Assembly (NCBI RefSeq): GCF_010725885.1 | Contig: NZ_AP022600.1 | Coordinates: forward strand, 1,426,001 to 1,490,000 | From: Mycolicibacterium tokaiense | GTDB lineage: Bacteria; Actinomycetota; Actinomycetes; Mycobacteriales; Mycobacteriaceae | Reading direction: 5' to 3' | Length of the DNA: 64,000 bases | Shown: positions 16,609-26,323 of the stretch, piece by piece | Layout: the number at the start of each line of letters is the position of its first letter | Position numbering within the stretch: position 1 is the first letter of the stretch | Notes under the pieces: generated by a model | The model's input: only the letters and a program-made list of their open reading frames with translations | The model's database searches: none | What the model was told of the DNA's origin: nothing | Program-made: the position numbers and the translations under genes

Positions 16609-16965
16609 TCAGACGACCACGCGCAGCGCGTCGTTCACCGTCGGCTGCAGCCCGAGCACGTCGTCGAGACCGACGATCCGCAGCGGTCGGCTGGTGACCG
16701 GACTGTCGGCCACTACGGCGAACCCGATGCGCTCCCCGACCTGTTCTCGAGCCTGCACCAGCACGGTCATCCCGGCCGAAGCGAGGAAACTGACGTTGGT
16801 CAGGTCGATGATCAATCCGCGGGGCGATTCGGCCAACACGGTGCCGATCGCAGTCCCCAGCAGCGGTGCGGTCAGCATGTCGACCACGTCGCAGACCTCC
16901 ACCACGACCACGCCGTCGACCATCCGCTCATGTACGGCAAACCCGCCGGATGCCTGTTCAGTCAT
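16609..16965 (-). CDS. STAS-domain protein (anti-sigma factor antagonist type)
   Basis: A 118-residue single STAS domain. DGVVVVEVCDVVDMLTAP is the first strand-helix unit, and LIIDLTNVSFLASAGMTVLV is the central motif in which partner-switching antagonists have a phosphorylatable serine (D-S-S-G in SpoIIAA; here ASAG keeps one serine). It probably binds an anti-sigma factor or RsbW-like kinase and so frees a sigma factor. No kinase gene is next to it. The start at 16965 (MTEQASGG) is chosen because upstream codons would run into the epoxide hydrolase promoter region. It faces the DUF222 fragment with only 5 bp between stops. Confidence 0.85.
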   Translation of the reverse strand: MTEQASGGFAVHERMVDGVVVVEVCDVVDMLTAPLLGTAIGTVLAESPRGLIIDLTNVSFLASAGMTVLVQAREQVGERIGFAVVADSPVTSRPLRIVGLDDVLGLQPTVNDALRVVV

Positions 16966-17050
16966 GTCTCTCCCGAACGCCCTGCCCGACCGCCCTCGCA
17001 GTATCTCAAGCCTCCCTGGGAACCGCCCACCACCCGGCAGAATCGCAACC

Positions 17051-18166
17051 ATGGCAGACGTGCACCCGTTCCGCATCGACATCCCCGACTCCGCACTCGA
17101 CGACCTTCAGTCGCGGCTGCGAAACACCCGATGGCCCGAGGCCGAACCGGTGGACGACTGGAATCAGGGCATCCCACTGTCGTACACCCGCGAGCTCGCC
17201 GAGTACTGGGCCAATGACTACAACTGGCGGGAACGAGAAGCCCGGCTGAACCGGTTCGCGCAGTTCACCACCGAGATCGACGGCCTCGACATCCACTTCA
17301 TCCACCAGCGCTCGCCGCACCCGGATGCTTTTCCGCTGCTGATCACGCACGGCTGGCCGGGGTCCATCGTGGAGTTCCAGAAGGTGATCGAACCGCTGAC
17401 CGAGGCCGGTTTCGATGTGGTGTGCCCGTCGCTGCCCGGCTACGGCTTCTCCGGTAAACCCACGGAGACGGGGTGGGGTGTGGAGCGCATCGCGACGGCC
17501 TGGGACACGCTGATGGTGCGCTTGGGCTATCAGCGATTCGGCGCGCAGGGCGGCGACTGGGGGTCGGCGGTGACCCGACAGATCGGTCGCAATATCGGCC
17601 ACTGCGTGGCCATCCACACCAACATGCCGATCGGCAGTCCACCGAAGGGCGCCCTCGACAACCCCGACGAGGAGGCTCTGCGCGCGCTGTCGGCCATCGA
17701 CTACTACCGCAAGTGGGACTCGGGCTACTCCAAGCAGCAGTCCACCCGGCCGCAGACCATCGGCTACGGCCTGGTGGATTCCCCGGTGGCGCAACTGGCC
17801 TGGATCGTCGAGAAGTTCTGGTCGTGGACCGACTGCGACGGCCACCCCGAGAACGTGCTCAGCCGCGACGAACTGCTGGACAACGTGATGCTCTACTGGC
17901 TGACGGCGTCGGGCGCATCATCAGCGCGGCTGTACTGGGAGAGCTTCGGCAGCTTCGGGGGCGACGCCCCGGTGACGTTGCCCACCGGGGTGGCGGCGTT
18001 CCCGAAGGAGATCCTCCAGGCACCGCGCTCGTGGTGCGAAGCCAACTATCCCAACATCATTCGCTGGACACCCATGCCGCGCGGCGGCCACTTTGCCGCC
18101 TTCGAACAGCCGCAGCTCTATGTCGAGGACGTACGGGCCTTCTTCGACACCGTCCGCGGAGACTAG
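17051..18166 (+). CDS. Epoxide hydrolase, alpha/beta-hydrolase fold (microsomal type N-terminus)
   Basis: A 371-residue protein with the epoxide hydrolase N-terminal domain (PFRIDIPDSALDDLQSRLRN, then WNQGIPLSYTRELAEYW) ahead of the hydrolase core. Oxyanion motif HGWPGS, nucleophile Asp169 in GAQGGDWGSAV, and catalytic His347 in RGGHFAAFEQP are all present, as is GYGFSGKP. It should open epoxides to diols. Mycobacteria have several such genes, linked in part to lipid and xenobiotic turnover. The ATG at 17051 starts right at the N-terminal domain. It overlaps the convergent esterase gene by 4 bp. Confidence 0.92.
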   Translation: MADVHPFRIDIPDSALDDLQSRLRNTRWPEAEPVDDWNQGIPLSYTRELAEYWANDYNWREREARLNRFAQFTTEIDGLDIHFIHQRSPHPDAFPLLITHGWPGSIVEFQKVIEPLTEAGFDVVCPSLPGYGFSGKPTETGWGVERIATAWDTLMVRLGYQRFGAQGGDWGSAVTRQIGRNIGHCVAIHTNMPIGSPPKGALDNPDEEALRALSAIDYYRKWDSGYSKQQSTRPQTIGYGLVDSPVAQLAWIVEKFWSWTDCDGHPENVLSRDELLDNVMLYWLTASGASSARLYWESFGSFGGDAPVTLPTGVAAFPKEILQAPRSWCEANYPNIIRWTPMPRGGHFAAFEQPQLYVEDVRAFFDTVRGD

Positions 18167-19278
18167 ACCGCTTCGACCACCGGGAGAGCGGCCCGGTGGC
18201 GCACGGCATTGAGGAAGTGTGAAGCCTCGACCGCACACCGGCGTGCGTGCGAGGTGTCCACCAGGTCGAAGGCGTGACCGGCCCGCGGGACCTCGCAGTA
18301 CTCGACGGGATTGCGGGACACGGCCCGCAGCGCATCGCGGAAGGCGCGTGCCTCCCCGACCGGGATCACGACGTCGCTGTCGCCGTGGATCAGCAGAAAC
18401 GGTGGCGCGTCGGCGTGGATGCGGGCCATCGGTGACGCCGCCTCGAAGACTTCCGGCTCGCGAGCTTGCTTGCGGCCCACCACAACTCGCTCCAGGAAAC
18501 CTTGGAAGTTCGCCCGCGACGGGGTCGAGCGGTCTTCCCAGTCGTACCGGCCATAGATGCCCACCACGGCGTCCACCGAGGTGTCGGCGTGGTCCAGCAA
18601 TTCGCCGCGGAACCTGGGATCACCGGGGGTCAGACCGGCCAGCGCGGCCAGATGCCCACCCGCCGAACAGCCGGCGATGGCGACGAAGTTCCGGTCGCCG
18701 CCGAAGCGGTCGACATTCGCCCGCGCCCATGCGATGGCGGCGTTGACATCGGCGATGTGGCGTGGCCACCGATGCACCGGTGACACGCGGTAATCCATGG
18801 TCAGGCACACCCAGCCCTGCCGGACCAGGTGATGTAGCAGAGTGTGCCCCTGCAGCACCCGCGTGCCTTGAACCCATGCGCCACCTGGGACGAACAACAG
18901 CACCGGGGCCGGTCCGTCCGGCAGATCAGGCCGGCGCCATACATCGAGCATCTGCGCGGGGTGGTCGCCGTAGCGCACCGAACCGCGATGCAGGCTGCGG
19001 CGACGCTGGCCGCTGGCGCGCAGGAAGGGTGGGACCCGGCTGCCGCGAATGGCGGCCAGGTCCACACCGGTCGCCGGGGCGGCGTCGACGGGCGCGGCGG
19101 CGGCGCTGCGTCGGTCGATGGCGGCCTTGATGGCCGGTCCGGCGTAGTGACCGCCGTACATCATCATCGCGGTGAGCCCGGCGAAGGGTTCCAGGTGCTT
19201 ACCCACCACCGGCAGCGACGAGTAGAACCGGGTGGACGCCAGCACGAGATCCATGGGGTGAAGCGAGGGCAGGGCCAT
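18163..19278 (-). CDS. Alpha/beta-hydrolase esterase or lipase (Lip family, HSL-like)
   Basis: A 371-residue hydrolase. Residues about 1-90 form a non-catalytic N-terminal region common in mycobacterial LipC/LipW-type enzymes. The oxyanion region is VPGGAWVQG (in place of HGGG), the nucleophile elbow is IAGCSAGGHLAALAG, the acid is in LIHGDSDVVIP, and the histidine is in RAGHAFDL. It probably cleaves short- or medium-chain esters. The ATG at 19278 (MALPSLHPMDLV) is preferred to upstream in-frame starts because the protein then begins at the conserved region. It is divergent from the LuxR-type gene across about 180 bp that show no other gene. Confidence 0.87.
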   Translation of the reverse strand: MALPSLHPMDLVLASTRFYSSLPVVGKHLEPFAGLTAMMMYGGHYAGPAIKAAIDRRSAAAAPVDAAPATGVDLAAIRGSRVPPFLRASGQRRRSLHRGSVRYGDHPAQMLDVWRRPDLPDGPAPVLLFVPGGAWVQGTRVLQGHTLLHHLVRQGWVCLTMDYRVSPVHRWPRHIADVNAAIAWARANVDRFGGDRNFVAIAGCSAGGHLAALAGLTPGDPRFRGELLDHADTSVDAVVGIYGRYDWEDRSTPSRANFQGFLERVVVGRKQAREPEVFEAASPMARIHADAPPFLLIHGDSDVVIPVGEARAFRDALRAVSRNPVEYCEVPRAGHAFDLVDTSHARRCAVEASHFLNAVRHRAALPVVEAV

Positions 19279-19458
19279 GGCCGTGTACCTCTCTGAGCGG
19301 CAACAGAACAAAGCGCCGCTCGGGCTGCAGCGTTGGCTGTGCTTACCCGTGCCCGACACCCGTCAAACCAGCAATTCCGCGATTGTTTGCGCCTGCTAGG
19401 GAAACGATCCCGTAACCAGTCGTAACGATGCGTTGACGATGCCGAAGCGAGACCAGAA

Positions 19459-20058
19459 ATGGTCCACCGAGACCGTGGGCTGGTGGATGCCACCCTGTTG
19501 AGCGGCCTGATGTCGACGCTGCCCGAACGCCGCGCCCATGCGCTCCTGCACCTGCTGCACACCTCCACCGGAATCACGCGCGCCCGGTTGACGGCGGCGG
19601 ACGCCCAGGGCAGGCAGGTCACCGTCGCCACCCTGGCGCGGAGCTCGGGACGCGCTGCAGACACCCTGATCCGCAGGCTGGCCGACACTTCGGGGCAGCG
19701 GATCGGTGCGCTGTACGTCGAATCCGGCCAGCACCACACACCCGCGGCTGCCGCGGTGATAGGCGAGATGACACCCTGTTTCGCAGCCGTGGCACAGGTC
19801 GCGAGCCGACGCCTGAGGCTCGGCCTGACCAGTCGCGAGACCGAGGTCCTGGCCGCCGTCGCCGAAGGCCGGACCAACGCCGAGATCGCCCGCTGCGACA
19901 GCGTGTCGGTCCGCACGGTGACCACCCATGTCGAGGCGATCTTTCGCAAGCTCGGGGTCAGCAACCGCGTGCAGGCTGCGCGGGTGGCCCTGGACTGCGG
20001 CCTGGTCGAGGCTCACAGCGCCGGCGTGGTCTCCGCCCAGGGCCTGGCTGCCTCGTAG
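19459..20058 (+). CDS. LuxR-family transcriptional regulator
   Basis: A 199-residue protein. The C-terminal third is a clear LuxR helix-turn-helix: LTSRETEVLAAVAEGRTNAEIA followed by SVSVRTVTTHVEAIFRKLGVSNR. The N-terminal part is a small alpha/beta domain (residues about 15-110) that looks like a shortened GAF-type sensor, with IGALYVESGQHHTPA as its best segment; there is no receiver aspartate. It therefore probably responds to a ligand or partner protein and not to a histidine kinase. It overlaps the 3' end of the convergent amidase gene by 46 bp. Its targets are not evident; the divergent esterase gene is one candidate. Confidence 0.85.
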   Translation: MVHRDRGLVDATLLSGLMSTLPERRAHALLHLLHTSTGITRARLTAADAQGRQVTVATLARSSGRAADTLIRRLADTSGQRIGALYVESGQHHTPAAAAVIGEMTPCFAAVAQVASRRLRLGLTSRETEVLAAVAEGRTNAEIARCDSVSVRTVTTHVEAIFRKLGVSNRVQAARVALDCGLVEAHSAGVVSAQGLAAS

Positions 20059-21431
20059 TTGGCGGCTGCCCGCAGCACAGCGGCGTCGGCCCGGTGTCGC
20101 CCGGCGATCTGCAGTCCGACGGGTCTGCCGTCGGAGGTGAAGCCTGCGGGCACCGAGATCGCCGGGGTGGTGGTCATGTTGAACGGATACGTCAGCAACC
20201 AGCCGAGTAGCTTGCGCTGCAACGATTCCCCGTCCAGCCAGTCCGGCGCGAAGCGGTCCAGGGGGAAGGTCGGCGACGCCAGTGTCGGGCTGACCAACAG
20301 GTCATAGGTGCGCATGAAGGCGCTGAAGGTGTCCCACATGCGGCCCCGGAACGCCTCGGCGCGGCCGATCTCCATCGCCGTGAGTCGCTCGGCCTGGGCG
20401 AAGATCTCGATCAGGTTGTCGTCGACCTGCCCACCCATCGACTTCCAGTCCAGGACGTCGTACTCACACGAATATCCGGGGACCCACAGCCCTTTCCACA
20501 TCGCCTCCTCGGGATCACCCCAGTCCGGCGTCGCCTCTTCGACCACCGCGCCGAGGGCCTCGAACGCGGTCACGGCTTCGGCGCACACCGCCGCCACTTC
20601 CGGGTCGACGTGCCCCAGTCCCAGGTCGGGCGACCATGCCACCCGCCAGCCGGTGATGTCGCCGGTCACCGCTGCGACGTAGTCGATCCCGTCGGGGGGC
20701 ACGGTGTTGGGGTCCGAGTCGGACACCCCGGCCATCACCGAGAACATCAGCGCGGCATCGGCGACCGTTCTGGTGATGGGGCCGTGGAAGATGTGGGTGT
20801 AGTGCCGCCCGTCGAGCAGGGTGTGGGGGATGCGACCCAGTGACGGCTTGAAGCCGACCACACCGCACATCGCGGCGGGGATGCGCACCGATCCGGCACC
20901 GTCGGCCCCCTCGGCCAATGGCCCGAGCCCCGCTGCCACCGCGGCGGCAGCTCCGCCGCTGGAACCGCCCGCGGTGTGGCCGTGCTTCCAGGGGTTGTGG
21001 GTGGGCCCGTAGAGGTGGCTGTCGGTGCCGCCGTAGTAACCGAACTCCGGCGCGTTGGTCTTGCCCAGGAACAGCCCGCCGGCTTGCCGCATCCGGGTCA
21101 CCACCGTCGCGTCCTGGGTGCCCAGGGTTCCGGCGAGCGGCTTCAGGCACGAGTCGAACGGCAGGCCCGCCATGGTGGTCAGGCCTTTGATGGAGAACGG
21201 CACACCGTGCAGCGGCCCGCGGGGCGTGCCCGCGTCGAGCTCGGCCTGCAGCCGGGCGGCGTCGGCCAGCACCTGCTCACGGTCGAAGTGGATGTAGGCG
21301 TTGAGCGTGGGATTGACCGCCTCGATCCGGTCGGCGAAATAGGCGCCGACCTCGGCGGGAGCCACTGCGCCGGAGCGGATGTCCGACGCGAGGACGGTGG
21401 CCGGGGTCCAGCACAACTCGGAGGCAGACAT
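20013..21431 (-). CDS. Amidase, amidase-signature family
   Basis: A 472-residue amidase-signature enzyme with its Ser-cisSer-Lys triad visible: Lys82 in FSIKGLTTM, Ser157-Ser158 in TAGGSSGGAAAA, and Ser181 in GADGAGSVRIPA. Flanking family segments such as GKTNAPEF and GVVGFKPSLGRIP are intact, and the C-terminal part (NMTTTPAISVPAGF, GLQIAGRH) is complete. It hydrolyses an amide or acts like an aryl acylamidase; the substrate is unknown. The ATG at 21431 begins MSASELCW. The gene is divergent from the dimethylglycine oxidase gene across 137 bp that hold a regulatory inverted repeat nearer the latter. Confidence 0.9.
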   Translation of the reverse strand: MSASELCWTPATVLASDIRSGAVAPAEVGAYFADRIEAVNPTLNAYIHFDREQVLADAARLQAELDAGTPRGPLHGVPFSIKGLTTMAGLPFDSCLKPLAGTLGTQDATVVTRMRQAGGLFLGKTNAPEFGYYGGTDSHLYGPTHNPWKHGHTAGGSSGGAAAAVAAGLGPLAEGADGAGSVRIPAAMCGVVGFKPSLGRIPHTLLDGRHYTHIFHGPITRTVADAALMFSVMAGVSDSDPNTVPPDGIDYVAAVTGDITGWRVAWSPDLGLGHVDPEVAAVCAEAVTAFEALGAVVEEATPDWGDPEEAMWKGLWVPGYSCEYDVLDWKSMGGQVDDNLIEIFAQAERLTAMEIGRAEAFRGRMWDTFSAFMRTYDLLVSPTLASPTFPLDRFAPDWLDGESLQRKLLGWLLTYPFNMTTTPAISVPAGFTSDGRPVGLQIAGRHRADAAVLRAAANYEAARPWAETTPAL

Positions 21432-21520
21432 CGCGTCAGCGTAGAAGCCTCCGCACCGGCAGCACACCGGCGAAAATACGTAGGCGGCAGCTGTTGCGGC
21501 GGTGCCACACCCGGCCTTAT

Positions 21521-21557
21521 TGTTGCGCATCACGCATTAGTTGCTTCATGCGCAACA
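21521..21557. promoter_or_regulatory. 10-bp inverted repeat, candidate IclR operator upstream of the betaine-catabolic genes
   Basis: TGTTGCGCAT (21521-21530) and ATGCGCAACA (21548-21557) are perfect inverted copies with 17 bp between them, ending 11 bp before the ATG of the dimethylglycine oxidase gene. The right arm runs into the ribosome binding site AGGAG. The same box (ATACGCAACA) is found before the transporter gene at 28549. The linked IclR protein is the natural candidate to bind both. Confidence 0.65.
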
Positions 21558-21568
21558 GGAGCTCACGT

Positions 21569-23995
21569 ATGGCCCACCCCTCAGTCGTCATCATCGGCGC
21601 CGGAATTGTCGGGACCTCACTGGCCGACGAACTGACCGCCCGCGGATGCACCGACGTCACGGTCCTGGACCGGGGACCGCTGTTCACCACCGGGGGATCG
21701 ACCTCCCATGCCCCCGGCCTGGTGTTCCAGACGAACCCGTCGAAGACCATGACCGAGTTCGCGCGGTACACGGTCGAGAAGTTCGTCGGCCTCGGCGCCT
21801 TCGACCAGGTCGGGGGGCTCGAGGTGGCGACCACGCCGCAGCGGTGGACCGACCTGCACCGCAAGCTCGGCTGGGCCCGCTCCTGGGGCATTCCCGCGCG
21901 CCTGCTCGATGCTCAGGAGTGCACCCAGCTCTACCCCTTGCTGGACGCCGACCGCATCCTCGGTGGCTTCCACACCCCCACCGACGGGTTGGCCAGGGCC
22001 TTGGTGGCCGCCACCACCCAGGCGCAGCGCGCCTCTGAGCGCGGTGCGTCCTTCGTCGGCCATCAGGAGGTGGTGGACGTTCTCGAACGCCGCGGACGGG
22101 TGGTCGGCGTCCGTACCGCCTCAGGTGACGAATTCGACGCCGACGTGGTGGTGTCCGCCGCCGGCTTCTGGGGGGCGCAATTGGGCGCCAAGGTGGGCCT
22201 GACGGTGCCGCTGGTCCCGATGGCGCACCAGTTCGCCAAGACCGGGCAGCTGCCGGAACTGCGGGGCAACACCGAACCCGGGATGCCGATCCTGCGGCAC
22301 CAGGACCAGGACCTGTACTACCGCGAATACGGCGACCGTCTGGGCATCGGCTTCTACGGCCACCGGCCGATGCCCGTCGACATGACCACGCTGCTGTCGG
22401 ACACCGCGGGCGAGCCCATGCCCTCGATGCTGCCGTTCACCGACGACGACTTCCTCCCCGCCTGGAGCGCCAGTGCCGAACTGCTTCCCGCCCTGGGTGA
22501 TTCGAAGTACGAAGAGGGTTTCAACGGCATCTTCTCCTTCACCCCCGACGGCTTCTCGATCATGGGCGAACACCGCGATCTGCCCGGATTCTGGGTCGCC
22601 GAGGCCGTCTGGGTGACCCACTCGGCCGGCGTGGCCAAGGCCATGGCGGAGTGGATCGTCGACGGCACCCCCGGGACCGACGTCCACGAATGCGACCTCT
22701 ACCGCTTCGAGGAGCCCGCCAAGAGCCCCGAATTCATCCTCGCCACCAGTTCACAGGGCTTCGTCGAGGTCTACGACATCATCCACCCCCACCAGTACCG
22801 CGCCGAGCCGCGCGAGCTGCGGGTCAGCCCGTTCTACTCCCGGCAGCAGCAACTCGGCGCGTTCTTCTTCGAAGGAGGATGCTGGGAACGGCCCGCCTGG
22901 TATCAGGCTAACGCGCCGCTGGTGGACGAACTCGCCGCTGCGGGAGTGCCTTTCCCCGAGCGCGACAGCTGGTCGGGGCAGTTCTACTCCCCCATCTCGA
23001 TCGCCGAGGCGCGCTGGACCCGCGAGCATGTGGCCCTGTACGACATGACCCCGCTGACACGCTATGAGGTCAGCGGCCCCGGCGCCTGCGCCTTCCTGCA
23101 ACAGCTGACCACCAACAACGTCGACAAACGGCCCGGGGCGGTCACGTACACCCTGATGCTCGACGAAACCGGCGGCATCCGCAGCGATCTCACCGTGGCC
23201 CGGTTGTCCGATGACACCTTCCAGGTGGGCGCCAACGGGCCGTTGGATCTCGACTGGATCACTCGGCACCTACCGCAAACCGGGGTCGCCGTCCGGGACA
23301 TCACCGGCGGCACCTGCTGTATCGGCGTGTGGGGGCCACGCGCCCGCGACCTGGTGGCACCGCTGTGCGCGGCGGACATCTCCCACCAGGCCTTCGGCTA
23401 CTTCAAGGCCATCCGCACCTTCGTCGGTTCGGTGCCCGTCACCATGATGCGGGTCTCGTACGTGGGCGAACTGGGCTGGGAAATCTACGCTTCCGCCGAG
23501 CACGGCGCCAAACTATGGGACCTGCTGTTCAGCGCCGGTGCGCCGTACCGGGCCATCGCCGCCGGCCGCATCGCGTTCAACAGCCTGCGCCTGGAGAAGG
23601 GCTACCGGGCCTGGGGCACCGACATGACCGCCGAGCACCGGCCCGCGGAAGCAGGTGTCGGCTTCGCCGTGTCGGCCAAGAAGGGCGACTTCCTGGGCAA
23701 GGCTGCCCTCGATGCCGCCGCGCCCCCGGCAAAAGCTCTGCGCAGCATCGTCTTCGACGATCCCGGCGCCGTCGTCCTGGGCAAGGAACCGGTGAGCCGC
23801 AACGGCGCGACGGTGGGCTATGTGACCAGCGCCGGTTACTCGGCCACCCTGGGCCGCAGCATCGCCTACGCCTGGCTGCCCGCCGACATCACGGTGGGGG
23901 ACGCCGTCACCGTCGACTACCTCACCTCGACCTATTCCGCGGTGGTGGCCGCCGAACCGGTGGTCGATCCCGACATGAGCCTGATCCGGAGGTAA
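21569..23995 (+). CDS. Dimethylglycine oxidase/dehydrogenase (FAD domain fused to GcvT-like folate domain)
   Basis: An 808-residue two-part flavoenzyme. The N-terminal half is a DAO-type FAD domain with GAGIVG at residues 10-15 and [10 protein letters not shown], where His47 matches the histidine that binds FAD covalently in dimethylglycine oxidase. The middle FAO_M region leads into a C-terminal GcvT-like tetrahydrofolate domain ([48 protein letters not shown]). The enzyme demethylates dimethylglycine to sarcosine and passes the one-carbon unit to folate. Length matches the Arthrobacter enzyme. It starts 7 bp after AGGAG and opens the operon; the next gene follows after 7 bp. Sarcosine dehydrogenase is the main alternative. 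Confidence 0.88.
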   Translation: MAHPSVVIIGAGIVGTSLADELTARGCTDVTVLDRGPLFTTGGSTSHAPGLVFQTNPSKTMTEFARYTVEKFVGLGAFDQVGGLEVATTPQRWTDLHRKLGWARSWGIPARLLDAQECTQLYPLLDADRILGGFHTPTDGLARALVAATTQAQRASERGASFVGHQEVVDVLERRGRVVGVRTASGDEFDADVVVSAAGFWGAQLGAKVGLTVPLVPMAHQFAKTGQLPELRGNTEPGMPILRHQDQDLYYREYGDRLGIGFYGHRPMPVDMTTLLSDTAGEPMPSMLPFTDDDFLPAWSASAELLPALGDSKYEEGFNGIFSFTPDGFSIMGEHRDLPGFWVAEAVWVTHSAGVAKAMAEWIVDGTPGTDVHECDLYRFEEPAKSPEFILATSSQGFVEVYDIIHPHQYRAEPRELRVSPFYSRQQQLGAFFFEGGCWERPAWYQANAPLVDELAAAGVPFPERDSWSGQFYSPISIAEARWTREHVALYDMTPLTRYEVSGPGACAFLQQLTTNNVDKRPGAVTYTLMLDETGGIRSDLTVARLSDDTFQVGANGPLDLDWITRHLPQTGVAVRDITGGTCCIGVWGPRARDLVAPLCAADISHQAFGYFKAIRTFVGSVPVTMMRVSYVGELGWEIYASAEHGAKLWDLLFSAGAPYRAIAAGRIAFNSLRLEKGYRAWGTDMTAEHRPAEAGVGFAVSAKKGDFLGKAALDAAAPPAKALRSIVFDDPGAVVLGKEPVSRNGATVGYVTSAGYSATLGRSIAYAWLPADITVGDAVTVDYLTSTYSAVVAAEPVVDPDMSLIRR

Positions 23996-24002
23996 CACGC
24001 CT

Positions 24003-25145
24003 GTGAGTGACAACAGCTACGACGTCATCGTCGTCGGGCTCGGCGGGATGGGCAGCGCCGCGGCGTATCACCTGGCCCGCCGCGGGATCCGGGTCCTGGG
24101 CCTGGAGAAGTTCACCCCCGCGCATGACAAAGGCTCCAGCCACGGCGGGTCCCGCATCATCCGCCAGTCGTACTTCGAGGACCCCGCCTACGTCCCCCTG
24201 CTGCTGCGCGCCTACGAACTGTGGGAGGAGCTGGCGGGCAACACCGGCCTGGAGGTCTACCGCCTGACCGGCGGCCTGTTCATGGGCGCAGCGGACAGCC
24301 TGACCGTGGCGGGCAGCCTGCGCGCATCGCAGGAGTGGTCACTGCCGCATGAGATGCTCACCGCCGGCGACGTTCGGCGCCGCTTCCCCACCCTGACTCC
24401 CGCCGACGGCAACGTCGCCCTGTTCGAGGCCAAGGCCGGATTCGCGCGGCCGGAGATGACCGTGCAGGCCCACCTCGACCTGGCCGCCCGCGAGGGCGCC
24501 GAGCTGCGCTTCGGCGAGGAAGTGCAGTCCTGGCAGGACGGGCCCACCGGTGTCCGGGTCACCACGGCCAACGGCACCTACACGGCGGGCCAGCTGGTGA
24601 TCTGCCCCGGTGCGTGGGCGCCGGCGCTGCTGACGGACCTGGGCATCCCCATCACCATCGAACGCCAGGTGCTGTACTGGTTCCAACCAGACGGCGGCAC
24701 AGCACCATTCGTCGATCACCCGATCTTCATCAGCGAGGATCCGGCCGGAATGCAGATCTACGGCTTCCCGGCCATCGACGGCCCCGACGGTGGGGTCAAG
24801 GTGGCGTTCTTCCGCAAGGGCCAGGTGTGCACACCGGAGACCATCGACCGGACCGTGCACCAGCAGGAGATCAGCGAGATGCAGGAGCGGGCCACGCAGC
24901 TGCTGCCCGCGCTGACCGGTCCCGCCGTGCACACCGCCACCTGCATGTACTCCAACACCCCCGACGAGCACTTCGTGATCACCCGACCACAGGGTTTCAC
25001 CAATGTCACAGTGGCGTGCGGCTTCTCGGGACACGGCTTCAAGTTCGTCCCGGTGGTGGGTGAGGTCTTGGCCGACCTCGCCGTCACCGGTGACACCTCC
25101 CATCCCATCGGGCTCTTCGACCCCCGACGACTGGTGACCGCATGA
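24003..25145 (+). CDS. Monomeric sarcosine oxidase / N-methyltryptophan oxidase family flavoenzyme
   Basis: A 380-residue MSOX-type oxidase. [19 protein letters not shown] is the FAD dinucleotide site at residues 10-25, [18 protein letters not shown] is the diagnostic family motif, and Cys314 in [14 protein letters not shown] sits where monomeric sarcosine oxidase attaches FAD (Cys315). The C-terminal [17 protein letters not shown] is complete. Demethylates sarcosine to glycine with release of formaldehyde and H2O2, the step after dimethylglycine. It starts at GTG 24003, seven bases after the preceding stop, and overlaps the Rieske gene by 4 nt (ATGA). Pseudomonads use a four-subunit enzyme for this step, so the single-gene form is notable here. 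Confidence 0.88.
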   Translation: MSDNSYDVIVVGLGGMGSAAAYHLARRGIRVLGLEKFTPAHDKGSSHGGSRIIRQSYFEDPAYVPLLLRAYELWEELAGNTGLEVYRLTGGLFMGAADSLTVAGSLRASQEWSLPHEMLTAGDVRRRFPTLTPADGNVALFEAKAGFARPEMTVQAHLDLAAREGAELRFGEEVQSWQDGPTGVRVTTANGTYTAGQLVICPGAWAPALLTDLGIPITIERQVLYWFQPDGGTAPFVDHPIFISEDPAGMQIYGFPAIDGPDGGVKVAFFRKGQVCTPETIDRTVHQQEISEMQERATQLLPALTGPAVHTATCMYSNTPDEHFVITRPQGFTNVTVACGFSGHGFKFVPVVGEVLADLAVTGDTSHPIGLFDPRRLVTA

Positions 25146-26323
25146 CGACCATCGATGCCCCGCTGGGCGCACCCGATCCGACGACCTTCAGCACCCCCGC
25201 ACCGGGCAGCAATCTGATGCCGACCCTGGGCGGCGGATGGTATTCCGACCACACGATCTTCAGCTCGGAGCAGGAAGCCATCTTCGAACGGATGTGGTTC
25301 TGCGCGGCCCGATCAGCAGATCTGGCCACCCCCGGAGCCTTCAAGAAGGTGCAGGTGGGCCGAGAGAGCGTGCTGGTGGTGCGCGCCAAAGACGGTGCGC
25401 TGAACGGCTTCCTGAACGTCTGCCGGCACCGCGGTGCGATGCTGTGCACCGAGGAGTCAGGCACCGTCAAGCGCCACCTCCGCTGCCCGTACCACGCCTG
25501 GACCTACGGTCTGGACGGAAAGCTGTTCGCTGCACCGAATCTGGGTGCGTTGACCGACGAGGCCGGCGCCCGCATCGACCGCACCGAATACGGGTTGTTG
25601 AAGGTGGCCGTCCGGGAATGGCTCGGGTACGCCTGGGTGTGCCTGGCCGCCGACCCGCCGTCGTTCGAGCAGGAGGTGATGGGCGCGGTCACCGAGCGAC
25701 TCGGTGACGCCAACGCCGTCGACAGTTACGCAGTGGCCGATCTGGCCGTCGGTCGCCGCATCGTCTACGACGTGGCTGCCAACTGGAAGCTCATCGTCGA
25801 GAACTTCATGGAGTGTTATCACTGCGCCACCATCCATCCCGAACTCACCGAGGTGCTTCCGGAGTTCGCCGACGGCCTGGCCGCCCAGTACTTCGTGGGG
25901 CACGGCGCGCTGTTCGGCGAGAACGTCCAGGGTTTCACCGTGGACGGCAGTCCCGGCCTGGACACCATTCCCGGGGTCACTTCCGAGCAGGACCGCCGCT
26001 ACTACGCGATCACGGTGCGGCCCAACGTATTCATCAATCTGGTGCCCGATCACGTGATCTTCCACCGGATGTATCCGATGGCGGTGGACCGCACCGTCGT
26101 CGAATGTGACTGGCTCTACCTGCCCGACGTGGTGGCCTCCGGACGCGACCTGGACCGCTCGGTCGAGTTGTTCCACCGGGTCAACGTTCAGGACTTCGAC
26201 GCCTGCGAACGCACCCAGCCTGCCATGGCCTCCAGGGCATACCGCAACGGGGGCGTGCTGGTGCCGTCGGAGCATCACATCGTCGAATTCCACCAGTGGG
26301 TGGAGGCCAGGCTCAGAGCATGA
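25142..26323 (+). CDS. Rieske non-heme iron monooxygenase, glycine betaine demethylase-like alpha subunit
   Basis: A 393-residue ring-hydroxylating-type oxygenase. The Rieske cluster ligands are Cys94, His96, Cys115 and His118 (CRHRG and CPYHAWTYG). The mononuclear iron site is [16 protein letters not shown] with His227 and His232. The family includes GbcA, which demethylates glycine betaine to dimethylglycine, and carnitine or choline oxygenases. The two downstream demethylation enzymes and a BCCT transporter in the same cluster make betaine the best guess. No ferredoxin reductase partner (GbcB) lies in the window. Coupled by ATGA overlaps to the genes on both sides. Confidence 0.87.
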   Translation: MTTIDAPLGAPDPTTFSTPAPGSNLMPTLGGGWYSDHTIFSSEQEAIFERMWFCAARSADLATPGAFKKVQVGRESVLVVRAKDGALNGFLNVCRHRGAMLCTEESGTVKRHLRCPYHAWTYGLDGKLFAAPNLGALTDEAGARIDRTEYGLLKVAVREWLGYAWVCLAADPPSFEQEVMGAVTERLGDANAVDSYAVADLAVGRRIVYDVAANWKLIVENFMECYHCATIHPELTEVLPEFADGLAAQYFVGHGALFGENVQGFTVDGSPGLDTIPGVTSEQDRRYYAITVRPNVFINLVPDHVIFHRMYPMAVDRTVVECDWLYLPDVVASGRDLDRSVELFHRVNVQDFDACERTQPAMASRAYRNGGVLVPSEHHIVEFHQWVEARLRA

